Notes under the pieces: generated by a model
Databases searched by the model: none
What the model was told of the DNA's origin: nothing
The model's input: only the letters and a program-made list of their open reading frames with translations
Assembly: GCF_002014965.1 (NCBI RefSeq)
Contig: NZ_MUXT01000004.1
Location: forward strand, 1-64,000
Origin: Moraxella canis
GTDB lineage: Bacteria > Pseudomonadota > Gammaproteobacteria > Pseudomonadales > Moraxellaceae
Length of the DNA stretch: 64,000 bases
Direction of reading: 5' to 3'
Shown here: one piece after another, positions 8,136 through 16,382 of the stretch
How positions within the stretch are numbered: position 1 is the stretch's first letter
How the letters are laid out: each line of letters opens with the position of its first letter
Translations under genes and position numbers: made by a program

Positions 8136-8766
8136 GTATCGGTGGGGCATCTTGGGCGCATGGGCTTGGATCGGTCTTGGATGTGCTGATCATACCAGTC
8201 AAATTGTTGATGATAAGCTTGCGCATATTACCCAAGAAGAGCGCGTGGCGGTCAGTGCGCCAGTGCCAGTTTCTTTGCCTACGCCAATGACATATCAAGC
8301 AGGCAAAGATCCTTTTATCAACCCTTATCGAAGTTTGGGGGCTGATGATGATAATCCTGCCGATCGGGATAACGATGAGCCAAAGATGGAAGCCGCCAAA
8401 CCGCCTATGATGGATGATGTACTGCTGCAGCCGCAGGATACTCATCAGCCGTCTGATACTTACACCAAACTCCCCAAAGGCGATCCGATAGCCATTGATA
8501 CCAACCGCGTTCGAGAGCCCTTAGAAAGTTATGAGTTGTCAAGCCTGCGATATCATGGCAGCATCTCTGATGATGCTAGGCTTGTGGCGCTGATCATGAG
8601 TCCTGACGGCATGATTCATCGTGTGAGCGTTGGGCAATATCTTGGTAAACATCACGGAAAAGTCACCCACATTGACAGGCGCACGATACATCTGATCGAA
8701 GCGGTCGCTGACGCACAAGGTGGTCATTATCGCCGCGATGCCAGCATTCATTTTATTCATAAGTAA
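8125..8766 (+). CDS. pilP: Type IV pilus lipoprotein PilP
   Basis: Periplasmic lipoprotein (213 residues) that joins the PilN/PilO complex to the N0/N1 domains of the PilQ secretin. The signal peptide ends in a lipobox, IGLGC (Cys at residue 20). A flexible, Pro/Asp-rich linker of about 90 residues with the family motif AGKDPFINPY follows, then the C-terminal beta domain (roughly 128-212) with LSSLRYHGSI, ARLVALIMSPDG and VSVGQYLGKHHGKV. The linker is somewhat longer than usual. The start overlaps the last codons of pilO, and the stop is 6 nt before pilQ. Confidence 0.9.
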   Translation: MVNKYRWGILGAWAWIGLGCADHTSQIVDDKLAHITQEERVAVSAPVPVSLPTPMTYQAGKDPFINPYRSLGADDDNPADRDNDEPKMEAAKPPMMDDVLLQPQDTHQPSDTYTKLPKGDPIAIDTNRVREPLESYELSSLRYHGSISDDARLVALIMSPDGMIHRVSVGQYLGKHHGKVTHIDRRTIHLIEAVADAQGGHYRRDASIHFIHK

Positions 8767-8772
8767 CGACAC

Positions 8773-10191
8773 ATGTACACAAATTTTTTAAAACATGGCT
8801 TGATAGCCGCCTTGATATTTGGTGTAACTGACACAAAAGTGCTTGCTAACACTCAGGCTGATCACGATCATTTTACCCAAATGACAGAGCTGCATTATAC
8901 AGGCAAGCCCATCAGCCTTGAGTTTGCTGACATTCCTGTGCGAGCGGTGTTTGATATTTTGGCAGGCTTTACTGGCATTAATATCATCACGGATGACAGC
9001 GTGACAGGCAGCATGACCATTCGCTTGACAAATATCCCTTGGGATCAAGCATTTGATGTGATTTTACAAACTCGCAATTTATCAGTGCTAAAGCATGGCA
9101 ATGTGTGGCTCATCAGCTCAAAATCGATCCAATCCAATCAGCCTACGACAACCGAATATATCCGCCTACACTACGCGCTTGCCGATGACGTGGCGACGCT
9201 CATTATGGGCGAAAAAACCCAGCGCGGTAATGTCAATCGTACCAATCAACGTGAAGTCATTTATCCTGAAGTGCCGTTATCGCGTGTCTATGACACCCAA
9301 ACAGATGACATCATTACCACCATTGAGCGTGGTACGCTGCTGTCTGAGCGTGGTACGGTGACGGTGGATAAGCGTACCAATACTTTGATCATCCAAGATG
9401 TGCCTGCAAGCGTCGCTAATATCAAGGCGCTGATTGAGCGCATTGATATCCCTGTTGAGCAGGTGATGATCGAAGCTAGGATTGTCTCTGCGAATGAAAA
9501 TTTTGGCAAACAGCTTGGCGTCAGCTTTGGTGCGCGTGGTCAAATTGGCAAAGTGCATTATGGCGGCTCGCAGGCAAGCTTATGGACAATGCGCCAAGAA
9601 GGTGTGGCAGCAGGTTATCAAAAAAACCATTTGAATGTGGATTTGGGTGTGGATAACGCCATGGGGCGCATTGCTTTTGGGCTTTTAAATTTGCCTGATG
9701 TGATTTTGGACTTAGAATTATCTGCCATGCAAGCAGAAAATCAAGGTGAAGTCATCTCGACGCCAAAGGTCTTGACAGCCGATAAGCAAACCGCGCGTAT
9801 CTCATCAGGACTACAAATTCCTTATCAAGAAACCACGCATTCAGGCGCAAGCACAACAAGATTCAAAGAAGCGTCTTTGATTTTGGAAGCCACGCCAAAC
9901 ATCACACCCGATGGTAAAATCGGTCTTAAGCTGAATATCAAAAATGGCAATCCAGTGGCAACACTTGGCAATATCGCCATCCAAGAAGACGCCATCGAAA
10001 CCAATGTCATCGTCGAAGATGGGCAAACCGTCGTGCTCGGTGGCATCTATCGCACCAGCCAAAACGAAGGCGCAAATAAAGTCCCTGGACTGGGCGATGC
10101 GCCTGTGCTTGGGCGATTATTTCGACATGATTCTAAAGCACGCGAAAAGTCAGAGCTTTTGATTTTTATTACACCCAAACTGGTCAGATAG
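8773..10191 (+). CDS. pilQ: Type IV pilus secretin PilQ, short form without AMIN domains
   Basis: Outer-membrane secretin (472 residues) through which the pilus fibre passes. A signal peptide (about 1-25) is followed almost at once by the STN/N0 domain (ISLEFADIPVRAVFDILAGF, then IPWDQAFDVIL), the N1 domain (TTEYIRLHYALADDVATLI), and the secretin barrel from VEQVMIEARIV to the end, including VPGLGDAPVLGRLFR and ELLIFITPKLV. Family members such as Pseudomonas PilQ exceed 700 residues and carry one or more N-terminal AMIN domains that bind peptidoglycan. None is present here, and there is no room for one between signal peptide and STN. There is no frameshift or stop suggesting decay. It is the last gene of the pil cluster. 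Confidence 0.9.
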   Translation: MYTNFLKHGLIAALIFGVTDTKVLANTQADHDHFTQMTELHYTGKPISLEFADIPVRAVFDILAGFTGINIITDDSVTGSMTIRLTNIPWDQAFDVILQTRNLSVLKHGNVWLISSKSIQSNQPTTTEYIRLHYALADDVATLIMGEKTQRGNVNRTNQREVIYPEVPLSRVYDTQTDDIITTIERGTLLSERGTVTVDKRTNTLIIQDVPASVANIKALIERIDIPVEQVMIEARIVSANENFGKQLGVSFGARGQIGKVHYGGSQASLWTMRQEGVAAGYQKNHLNVDLGVDNAMGRIAFGLLNLPDVILDLELSAMQAENQGEVISTPKVLTADKQTARISSGLQIPYQETTHSGASTTRFKEASLILEATPNITPDGKIGLKLNIKNGNPVATLGNIAIQEDAIETNVIVEDGQTVVLGGIYRTSQNEGANKVPGLGDAPVLGRLFRHDSKAREKSELLIFITPKLVR

Positions 10192-10203
10192 TTGGCATCA
10201 TAA

Positions 10204-10257
10204 TGACCACTCAGATGTATGACAGTTTTACCAAAGCAAGTAGCACCTGAGTGGTCA
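10204..10257. repeat. Inverted repeat after pilQ
   Basis: Perfect 11-bp arms, TGACCACTCAG (10204-10214) and CTGAGTGGTCA (10247-10257), separated by 32 nt, just after the pilQ stop. There is no T run, so it is not a classic terminator, but it may still mark the end of the pilus transcript. Confidence 0.5.
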
Positions 10258-10281
10258 ATACACAAAAATACTGGTAACAAA

Positions 10282-10310
10282 TTGCCAAACATTGTATTAT
10301 AAGATAATTT
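10282..10310 (+). promoter_or_regulatory. Possible promoter of aroK-aroB
   Basis: TTGCCA (10282-10287), a 17-nt spacer and TAATTT (10305-10310), about 85 nt upstream of the chosen aroK start. This is a moderate match. Confidence 0.4.
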
Positions 10311-10393
10311 TCATTCATGTTATTGAGTCTTGTTGGCGCGTAAGCATCCATCATGGCGACGATGGCGATATTAATATTAATTGGAAAATCACA

Positions 10394-11029
10394 ATGCTTG
10401 ATGACGATTCGGCTTTCATTGAAGGGGTGATGGTCGAAAAAGCAGGTAACGCCTTATCCAAACAGCTGCCTGCGATTTTTTTGGTGGGACCTATGGGTGC
10501 AGGCAAGACAACGATAGGAAAGCTGCTTGCCAAACATTTGGGGCGTAATTTTATTGATTGCGATTGGTATATCGTTGATCAGACGGGTGCTGATATCCCA
10601 TGGATTTTTGAAAAAGAAGGTGAAGAAGGCTTTCGGGATCGTGAAACGCGCGCGCTACAAGAGCTGACGGTATTGCCTAATATTGTCATGGCAACAGGTG
10701 GCGGAGCGGTTGGGCGCAGCGAAAATCGAGAATTGCTCAAAAAAGGCTTGGTGATTTATTTGGACGCCAGCGTCGATACGCAGCTGGCTCGCACCAAAAA
10801 AGACAAAAACCGACCACTGCTACAAGCACAAAATCCCCGAGCGGTGCTTGAATCTTTGTACCAAAAACGCCATCCGCTGTATCGTGAAGTGGCAGATATC
10901 GTCATGCCAACGGGTCGCGCATACCCTAAGCAAATGATCGGTGAGATTTTGGCAGTGCTTGAAAATTATGCTTTGGCTAATGCTTCTAACGAATTAAAGC
11001 TTGATCAACATACCAAGGAAAACCCATGA
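10394..11029 (+). CDS. aroK: Shikimate kinase
   Basis: ATP-dependent shikimate 3-kinase of the chorismate pathway. The Walker A loop is GPMGAGKTT within IFLVGPMGAGKTTIGKLLA, followed by the shikimate-binding Asp and Arg in DCDWYIVD and GFRDRETRAL, the GGGAV loop and the lid arginine in KDKNRPLL. A start at 10394 gives 211 residues, and ATG 10430 (199 residues) is closer to the usual length. An open frame extends upstream to 10292 but its extra residues are not kinase-like, and the putative promoter at 10282-10310 would exclude them. The stop codon overlaps the aroB start (ATGA), so the two are translationally coupled, as in the conserved aroK-aroB pair. Confidence 0.9.
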   Translation: MLDDDSAFIEGVMVEKAGNALSKQLPAIFLVGPMGAGKTTIGKLLAKHLGRNFIDCDWYIVDQTGADIPWIFEKEGEEGFRDRETRALQELTVLPNIVMATGGGAVGRSENRELLKKGLVIYLDASVDTQLARTKKDKNRPLLQAQNPRAVLESLYQKRHPLYREVADIVMPTGRAYPKQMIGEILAVLENYALANASNELKLDQHTKENP

Positions 11030-12141
11030 CCCAAGAGCCGCTCATTGTCAAAACTCAAAGCCATGATTACCCCATTTTTATCCGAGCCAGTGATGATCAG
11101 ATTGACTTGGTAAGCCAGATCATTCCATTTATCACCGCCAAGCAAGTACTCATTGTGACCAATGATGTGGTTGCACCTTTGTATTTATCACAGCTGCAAG
11201 AAAGTTTATTGTCTGCTGGATTTCATGTGGAAGTGTGCGTGCTGCCAGATGGTGAAGCGCACAAAACCCAAGACAGTATCAATGCAATCTATGATGCACT
11301 TCTTGGAGCGCATTTTGCGCGTGATTGCACCTTAATTGCGCTGGGCGGCGGTGTGATTGGTGATATGACGGGATTTGCAGCGGCAAGTTTTATGCGCGGT
11401 GTGAATTTTATCCAAGTGCCTACCACACTGCTTGCCCAAGTGGATTCAAGTGTCGGCGGCAAAACTGGCATCAATCATCCGCGTGGCAAAAATATGATCG
11501 GCGCATTTTGGCAGCCTAGCTGCGTTTTGGCGGATATGGCGACATTCCAAACCCTGCCTGAGCGAGAATTTGCAGCAGGTATGGCAGAGGTCATCAAATA
11601 CGCACTGATCATGGATGCTGATTTTTTGACTTGGCTAGAAGACAATGCCGATCAAATCAATGCCAAAGACGGACAGCTGCTCGGTGAGATGGTCTATCGC
11701 TGCTGCGATTTTAAGGCTCAAATTGTCGCTGCTGATGAGCGCGAATCTGGTAAGCGCGCGCTGTTGAATTTTGGCCATACTTTTGGTCATGTCATCGAGG
11801 CGCACCAAGGCTATGGTTCATGGCTGCATGGAGAAGCAGTAGCAGCAGGTATGGTACAGGCTGCCCAAATGTCACACAAATTGGGTCTGATCAGTGCTGA
11901 TGATGTGAAACGCATTGAAACTATAATTGAAAAATATCATCTGCCGACCAAGCCCCCAAAGATAGGCGTAGAACAGGCACTGGATCTGATGGGGCATGAC
12001 AAAAAAGTCCAACAAGGTAAAATCCGCTTGGTGCTGCTGCGTAGCATTGGCGATGCGTTCGTGACAGCGGATTTTGAGCTGGCAGACTTAGAAGCGGTGC
12101 TGGCAGGACAGATGACCGCAAGTCCTTTAATTGATGAGTGA
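11026..12141 (+). CDS. aroB: 3-dehydroquinate synthase
   Basis: NAD- and metal-dependent enzyme (371 residues) converting DAHP to 3-dehydroquinate, the second step of the shikimate pathway. Signature segments include DGEAHKTQDSI, ALGGGVIGDMTGFAAA, VPTTLLAQVDSSVGGKTGIN and the metal-ligand helices with RALLNFGHTFGHVIE and WLHGEAVAAGM. Length is normal. It overlaps aroK by 4 nt and is followed directly by a SPOR-domain gene, the arrangement of gammaproteobacterial aroK-aroB-damX loci. Confidence 0.95.
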   Translation: MTQEPLIVKTQSHDYPIFIRASDDQIDLVSQIIPFITAKQVLIVTNDVVAPLYLSQLQESLLSAGFHVEVCVLPDGEAHKTQDSINAIYDALLGAHFARDCTLIALGGGVIGDMTGFAAASFMRGVNFIQVPTTLLAQVDSSVGGKTGINHPRGKNMIGAFWQPSCVLADMATFQTLPEREFAAGMAEVIKYALIMDADFLTWLEDNADQINAKDGQLLGEMVYRCCDFKAQIVAADERESGKRALLNFGHTFGHVIEAHQGYGSWLHGEAVAAGMVQAAQMSHKLGLISADDVKRIETIIEKYHLPTKPPKIGVEQALDLMGHDKKVQQGKIRLVLLRSIGDAFVTADFELADLEAVLAGQMTASPLIDE

Positions 12142-13098
12142 ATGGGTAAGATTATGTCACAAACTCCCATGATGAGTGAAAAATATTTTCGTCGTCAGGC
12201 GCTTTATTGGCTGATTATGGCGGCTGTGATCGCGGTTTTGTGGTTGATTGTGTGGCTGACCAGCTCTGCACCAGCGATCATCAGAAAACAACAAGCCGAT
12301 CAAACGGTATCTTCTGCTGATGCATTGCCGACCACAATCACAGCGCTCAATGAGCTGGATGCTGTGGTTAAGCCCATGGATAATTCGGTGCTTGTACGAG
12401 ATTTGCGCAGCTATCCCCCTGAATTTAAAGATAAAATTTATTTTAATGGCATCAGTGGGCGCTACGCCATTCAGCTGATGGATGTCGCCGAAAATGAAGT
12501 CATTGTGGACTATCTCAACAGCCGAGAAGATCGTGAAGATTTCGCCTATTTTCGCTATACCGATGCTAATGATAGACAGCGCTATGTGCTCACTTATGGT
12601 AAATTTACCAGTCCGGCTGAGGCTGAAGCTGCCTTGCAAAGTGTGAACTTTCGATTGCCAGAATCCGTGGTGCCAAAGACTGCTAAAATTTCTGATTTTA
12701 TTGCAGTGATGGATAGCTATGAATTGGGTCAGGATGTGGTGGATTTGGCAAGCTCTCAGCCTCGCCGAGTTCGCTTGCAAGCGACGCGTACTGAAATTCC
12801 AGTAAAGCCAGCCACGCCAGCGGATGAAGAATTGGCACGCCAAAGCCGTGAGCGCGCATTACAAACACAAATCTCTCAGCAGGTCGAACCGGTCAGACAG
12901 CCCACCGACTTGGATATCCAAAACGATATTAACCGCCTGTCTAATCAAAGATCGCAAGCAAACTCTGGTGATTTGCCGATGGCGCCTACCGCGCGACCAC
13001 AGCCACCACAGCCGTCAGCCGATACAGCGCCTAAAAATGAGTCGCCCAGAGATGCTGCGCCAGCCCAAAGCCCTGTGGCAAATACAGAATCGCAATAA
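12142..13098 (+). CDS. DamX-like membrane protein with internal SPOR domain
   Basis: Predicted single-pass inner-membrane protein (318 residues). A membrane helix spans roughly residues 18-42. The periplasmic part contains a SPOR-like beta-alpha-beta unit at ~105-180 (GRYAIQLMDV, RYVLTYGKFTSPAEAEAAL), and the last ~100 residues are Pro/Gln/Ala-rich and disordered. SPOR domains bind denuded septal peptidoglycan, so a cell-division role is likely. Position after aroKB matches damX of E. coli and its Pseudomonas counterpart, but there the SPOR domain is C-terminal, whereas here it is central. The ATG abuts the aroB stop, and ATG 12154 is an equally possible start. Confidence 0.75.
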   Translation: MGKIMSQTPMMSEKYFRRQALYWLIMAAVIAVLWLIVWLTSSAPAIIRKQQADQTVSSADALPTTITALNELDAVVKPMDNSVLVRDLRSYPPEFKDKIYFNGISGRYAIQLMDVAENEVIVDYLNSREDREDFAYFRYTDANDRQRYVLTYGKFTSPAEAEAALQSVNFRLPESVVPKTAKISDFIAVMDSYELGQDVVDLASSQPRRVRLQATRTEIPVKPATPADEELARQSRERALQTQISQQVEPVRQPTDLDIQNDINRLSNQRSQANSGDLPMAPTARPQPPQPSADTAPKNESPRDAAPAQSPVANTESQ

Positions 13099-13118
13099 CA
13101 GACAAACAAGGATGGCTT

Positions 13119-13745
13119 ATGTCAAATGAATACGCAAAGCAGATTTTAAACGAACTTAAGGCGGGTAATGATCGCTACGTGGCAAATTTATCCAGCACCG
13201 AAAAAATTCCATTGCCGCCGCCGACTTTGGTCAAGGAACATAAGCCCAATGCGATTATTTTGGGATGTTCGGATGCGCGCGTACCTGTTGAGCTTGTCTT
13301 TGACCAAGGCCTTGGGGATTTGTTCGTGATTCGAGTGGCGGGCAATGTGGTTGCGCCAAGTCAAATTGGGTCGATTGAATTTGCTGCCGAAAAGTTTGGC
13401 ACACGCCTAGTGGTCGTGCTTGGGCATTCTCACTGCGGCGCGGTGACCGCCTGTGTGGAGGCGCTGACTAATCCTGAACAATATTATTCACCAAATCTTC
13501 AATCGATCGTCGATCGCATTCGTCCAAGTGTGCTTAATTTACACGAAATTGCCACCGCATCGGGCGATGATGTGGATATGGATGAATTGATTGAGCGCTC
13601 TGTTCGCGCCAATGTCGGTATGTCAGTCAGTCAGCTTAAACATGGCTCACGCATTTTAGAAGACATGGTCAGACAGGGTGATTTGTTAATTGTCGGTGCT
13701 GAGTACGATGTCGCCACCGGTAAAGTACATTTTTTAGAAGATTGA
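13119..13745 (+). CDS. can: Beta-class carbonic anhydrase
   Basis: Zinc enzyme (208 residues) interconverting CO2 and bicarbonate, which supplies bicarbonate for carboxylases in air. Zinc ligands are the Cys of GCSDARV and the His and Cys of GHSHCGAV; the Asp-Arg pair in SDAR is the usual active-site dyad. RVAGNVV and LLIVGAEYDVATGKV are also typical. AAGGA lies 9 nt before the ATG. In E. coli can adjoins yadGH, and here the same exporter genes lie about 1.6 kb downstream. Confidence 0.95.
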   Translation: MSNEYAKQILNELKAGNDRYVANLSSTEKIPLPPPTLVKEHKPNAIILGCSDARVPVELVFDQGLGDLFVIRVAGNVVAPSQIGSIEFAAEKFGTRLVVVLGHSHCGAVTACVEALTNPEQYYSPNLQSIVDRIRPSVLNLHEIATASGDDVDMDELIERSVRANVGMSVSQLKHGSRILEDMVRQGDLLIVGAEYDVATGKVHFLED

Positions 13746-13780
13746 TTTAGCACAGTGATTTATCAACGAAGGGGAAAACG

Positions 13781-14317
13781 ATGAGCATCCAACAACCAAA
13801 AAACGCACTGACTGCCCAAGGCGTCAAAGACATTCCAGTGCAGTCAGAAGGCTATATTTTTAATCATACCATGCTGCGTGTCAAAGACCCAGTTAAATCT
13901 TTGGAGTTTTATACAGGGGTGCTTGGTATGACGCTGCTTAAGCATCGCAGCTTTCCAGACAGTGAGTTTGATTTGTATTTTTTGGCACGCTTAACCGAAG
14001 ATGAGCGCAATCATTTGCCGTCAGGTGATGAGCTAAAAGATTTTGTCTCACGCCAGCGCAGTATTTTGGAGCTGACGCATAATTATGGCACCGAGAATCA
14101 AGCTGATTTTAGCTATCATGATGGCAACAGTGAGCCGCGCGGGTTTGGGCACATTTGCTTTAGCGTACCAAGCTTGAGTGAAGCGGTGGCATGGTTTGAT
14201 GCCAATGGCGTGGAATTTAAAAAGCGTCCCGAAGAAGGCACGATGAAAGACATCGCCTTTATCAAGGATCCAGACGGATATTGGATTGAGATTATCGAAA
14301 TTAACAATAATCGATAA
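13781..14317 (+). CDS. gloA: Lactoylglutathione lyase (glyoxalase I)
   Basis: Detoxifies methylglyoxal by isomerising its glutathione hemithioacetal to S-lactoylglutathione. The four expected metal ligands are visible: His in FNHTMLRV, Glu in ILELTHN, His in GFGHICFSV and Glu in YWIEIIE. At 178 residues it belongs to the longer class (like the human enzyme and one of the Pseudomonas paralogues), which usually uses zinc rather than nickel. AAGGGG precedes the ATG. The terminator at 14327-14351 closes the unit. Confidence 0.92.
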   Translation: MSIQQPKNALTAQGVKDIPVQSEGYIFNHTMLRVKDPVKSLEFYTGVLGMTLLKHRSFPDSEFDLYFLARLTEDERNHLPSGDELKDFVSRQRSILELTHNYGTENQADFSYHDGNSEPRGFGHICFSVPSLSEAVAWFDANGVEFKKRPEEGTMKDIAFIKDPDGYWIEIIEINNNR

Positions 14318-14326
14318 TCAGACGAA

Positions 14327-14351
14327 AAAACGCTGGATTGTCCAGCGTTTT
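14327..14351. terminator. Bidirectional terminator between gloA and tRNA-Arg
   Basis: Perfect 11-bp stem (14327-14337 with 14341-14351) and a 3-nt loop, with TTTT on the plus strand and a run of six T on the minus strand. It serves both gloA and the convergent tRNA gene. Confidence 0.85.
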
Positions 14352-14358
14352 GAAAAGA

Positions 14359-14435
14359 TGGTGTGCTTGGCGGGAATCGAACCCGCGACCTTCAGCTTCG
14401 GAGGCTGACACTCTATCCAACTGAGCTACAAGCAC
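14359..14435 (-). tRNA. tRNA-Arg (CCG)
   Basis: Cloverleaf of 77 nt including encoded CCA. The acceptor stem is GTGCTTG/CAAGCAC, the D arm GCTCAGTTGGATAGAGT, the anticodon loop CTCCGAA (anticodon CCG), and the T arm GCGGGTTCGATTCCCGC. A TACAAT -10 with upstream TG lies at 14454-14459 on the minus strand. Confidence 0.95.
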
Positions 14436-14575
14436 TGATGATTTAGGTGGCAAATTGTAGCAAGTTTTTGGGAAAAATGCCACTTAAGCCAGTAAAATAA
14501 TGACAAATTTATGCAATTCTTGCTAAATTTTAACAGATTTTATAAAAAACATGGCATTTTACCTTGCTTTTCCCT

Positions 14576-14581
14576 TATAAT
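14576..14581 (+). promoter_or_regulatory. -10 element of cytochrome gene
   Basis: TATAAT about 110 nt upstream of the chosen start of the c-type cytochrome at 14689. The -35 is weak. Confidence 0.4.
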
Positions 14582-14688
14582 AGTAGGGGTAAATTTTTAT
14601 TGTAGGGATGGTGGCTTTGCACAATGACTTGCACCGCTGTTCGACACCCCCAGAGCGATTGCTCAAGGCTAAAAACGAGATGATGACA

Positions 14689-15246
14689 ATGAAAAAAGCT
14701 GTTATGTTTTCCTTTGCTGCATTGTTAGCAGTGTCAACAATAGCAACTCAAGCGCAAGAAGCTGCCGCACCTGCAGAAACTGCGACTGCTGATGCAGCTG
14801 AAGTGGCTACAGCTGAAGCGACGGCTGAAGCACCTGCTCAAGCGGCAGCACCCGCAGAAGAAGCCCCAAAAGAAAGCCCACAAGTCCAAAAGCTCGTGGC
14901 GATGTATCCTAATTTGATCGCTCGTATCGCGCCTTATGGTAAAGTTTGCTTTGAGGGCGAAGAATGCGATATCAATATCACAGTGCTTGCGCCAGCGGTT
15001 GAAGGTCAAGCGCGTGATGGTGAAAGCTTGTATAAGGCGCTTTGTTCTACTTGTCATGATGCTGGCTTGATCGGCGCACCTAGAATCGGTACCAGCGACT
15101 GGGCACCTCGAATTGGTAAAGGCACAGCAACGCTTTATAATCATGCCATCAATGGCTTTAATGCGATGCCTGCGCGTGGCGGTTCTGATATTTCTGATGA
15201 AGAAGTTCAAAACGCGGTTGATTATATTATCCAGCAATCAAGCTGA
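14689..15246 (+). CDS. Periplasmic cytochrome c5-like protein with Ala/Glu-rich linker
   Basis: Monohaem c-type cytochrome (185 residues). From ATG 14689 the sequence gives a clean signal peptide (MKKAVMFSFAALLAVS, cleaved near AQA/TQA). An Ala/Glu/Pro-rich linker of about 50 residues follows, then a segment with two cysteines (VCFEGEECDI), and finally a cytochrome c domain with the haem motif CSTCH and a likely axial Met in FNAMPARGG. An open frame continues upstream to 14608, but those residues would spoil the signal peptide. The C-terminal domain resembles cytochrome c5. The linker probably lets it reach from membrane to redox partner. The partner is unknown. Confidence 0.85.
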   Translation: MKKAVMFSFAALLAVSTIATQAQEAAAPAETATADAAEVATAEATAEAPAQAAAPAEEAPKESPQVQKLVAMYPNLIARIAPYGKVCFEGEECDINITVLAPAVEGQARDGESLYKALCSTCHDAGLIGAPRIGTSDWAPRIGKGTATLYNHAINGFNAMPARGGSDISDEEVQNAVDYIIQQSS

Positions 15247-15264
15247 TCGCCTGATCCAAGATCC

Positions 15265-15299
15265 ATCCCAAATCATTCAGAGAGTGATTTGGGATTTTT
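15265..15299 (+). terminator. Terminator of cytochrome gene
   Basis: Perfect 11-bp stem (15265-15275 with 15285-15295) followed by TTTT. Confidence 0.85.
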
Positions 15300-15375
15300 G
15301 CATTTAAGCTTTTAACCTTGAAAATTTTATATTGATCTACATTAATAGGGCAATGATAAAGTTTAGAGTATTTTT

Positions 15376-16353
15376 ATGACCACTGACAGTACCCAGCGCA
15401 TTGATGAGAATATACCAGCACTACAGATCAAAGGATTGAGCAAAACTTATAATAACGGCTTTACCGCACTCAAAGGCATTGATTTGACCGTCCCTCAAGG
15501 CGGATTTTTTGCTTTACTGGGTCCAAATGGGGCGGGTAAATCCACCACGATTGGCATTGTCAGTTCATTGTTTCCGCCATCATCAGGAACGGTGGAGATT
15601 TTTGGGGTGGATTTGTTCAAAGAACCCTCAAAAGCCAAACAGTTTTTGGGTGTGGTTCCCCAAGAATTTAACTTTATGCAATTTGAAAATGTGCAAGATA
15701 TTTTGGTGAATCAAGCAGGATATTTTGGCATCACTGCCAAAGAAGCCAAGCCGCGCGCAGAAAAGCTGCTTAAGGCATTGGGTCTTTGGGATAAAAAAGA
15801 CACCAAAGCGCGAATGCTCTCTGGTGGGATGAAGCGCCGTTTGATGATCGCGCGTGCGCTCATGCACAAACCTAAGCTACTGATCTTGGATGAGCCGACA
15901 GCAGGCGTGGACATTGAGCTGCGTCGCTCGATGTGGGAGTTTATGGAGTATATCAATCGAGAAGAAAACACCACGATCATCTTGACCACGCACTATCTTG
16001 AAGAAGCCGAACAATTATGTAAATACATCGCCATTTTGGATAAAGGCGAGATCCGCATTAACACCGACATGAAAAGCTTATTGGCAAGCTTGGATATTGA
16101 AAGCTTTATTTTGGATTTTGCTGAGCCGTTTGAGTCGCACATTAACCTAACTCAAGTGGTGCGCTATCAAAAAATAGATGACCTTAGCCTTGAAGTGACC
16201 TTAAAAAAGGGCGAAAGCCTGAATGATGTTTTTGCACATTTATCTGAACAAGGCGTTCAAATTGCCAGTATGCGCAATAAGTCAAACCGCCTAGAAGAGC
16301 TGTTTATGAATTTGGTTGAAAATAATTTGACTGAAAAACTTACCAATGATTAA
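15376..16353 (+). CDS. yadG: ABC exporter ATPase YadG
   Basis: Cytosolic ATP-binding subunit (325 residues) of an ABC-2 type exporter. Walker A is GPNGAGKST, the signature LSGGMKRR, Walker B LLILDEPTAGVD and the H-loop TTHYLEEAEQ. The C-terminal ~80 residues after the nucleotide-binding domain are typical of YadG-type proteins. The permease gene starts 29 nt downstream. In E. coli the same pair sits beside can. The substrate is not known for the family. Confidence 0.9.
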   Translation: MTTDSTQRIDENIPALQIKGLSKTYNNGFTALKGIDLTVPQGGFFALLGPNGAGKSTTIGIVSSLFPPSSGTVEIFGVDLFKEPSKAKQFLGVVPQEFNFMQFENVQDILVNQAGYFGITAKEAKPRAEKLLKALGLWDKKDTKARMLSGGMKRRLMIARALMHKPKLLILDEPTAGVDIELRRSMWEFMEYINREENTTIILTTHYLEEAEQLCKYIAILDKGEIRINTDMKSLLASLDIESFILDFAEPFESHINLTQVVRYQKIDDLSLEVTLKKGESLNDVFAHLSEQGVQIASMRNKSNRLEELFMNLVENNLTEKLTND

Positions 16354-16382
16354 TCACATATAAAAAAGCGAACGAGCAGACG

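Noticed and set aside
12157-12843. A 228-codon open frame on the minus strand
   Set aside because: It lies opposite the SPOR-protein gene, has odd His/Arg/Ile-rich composition and no ribosome site; a shadow frame.
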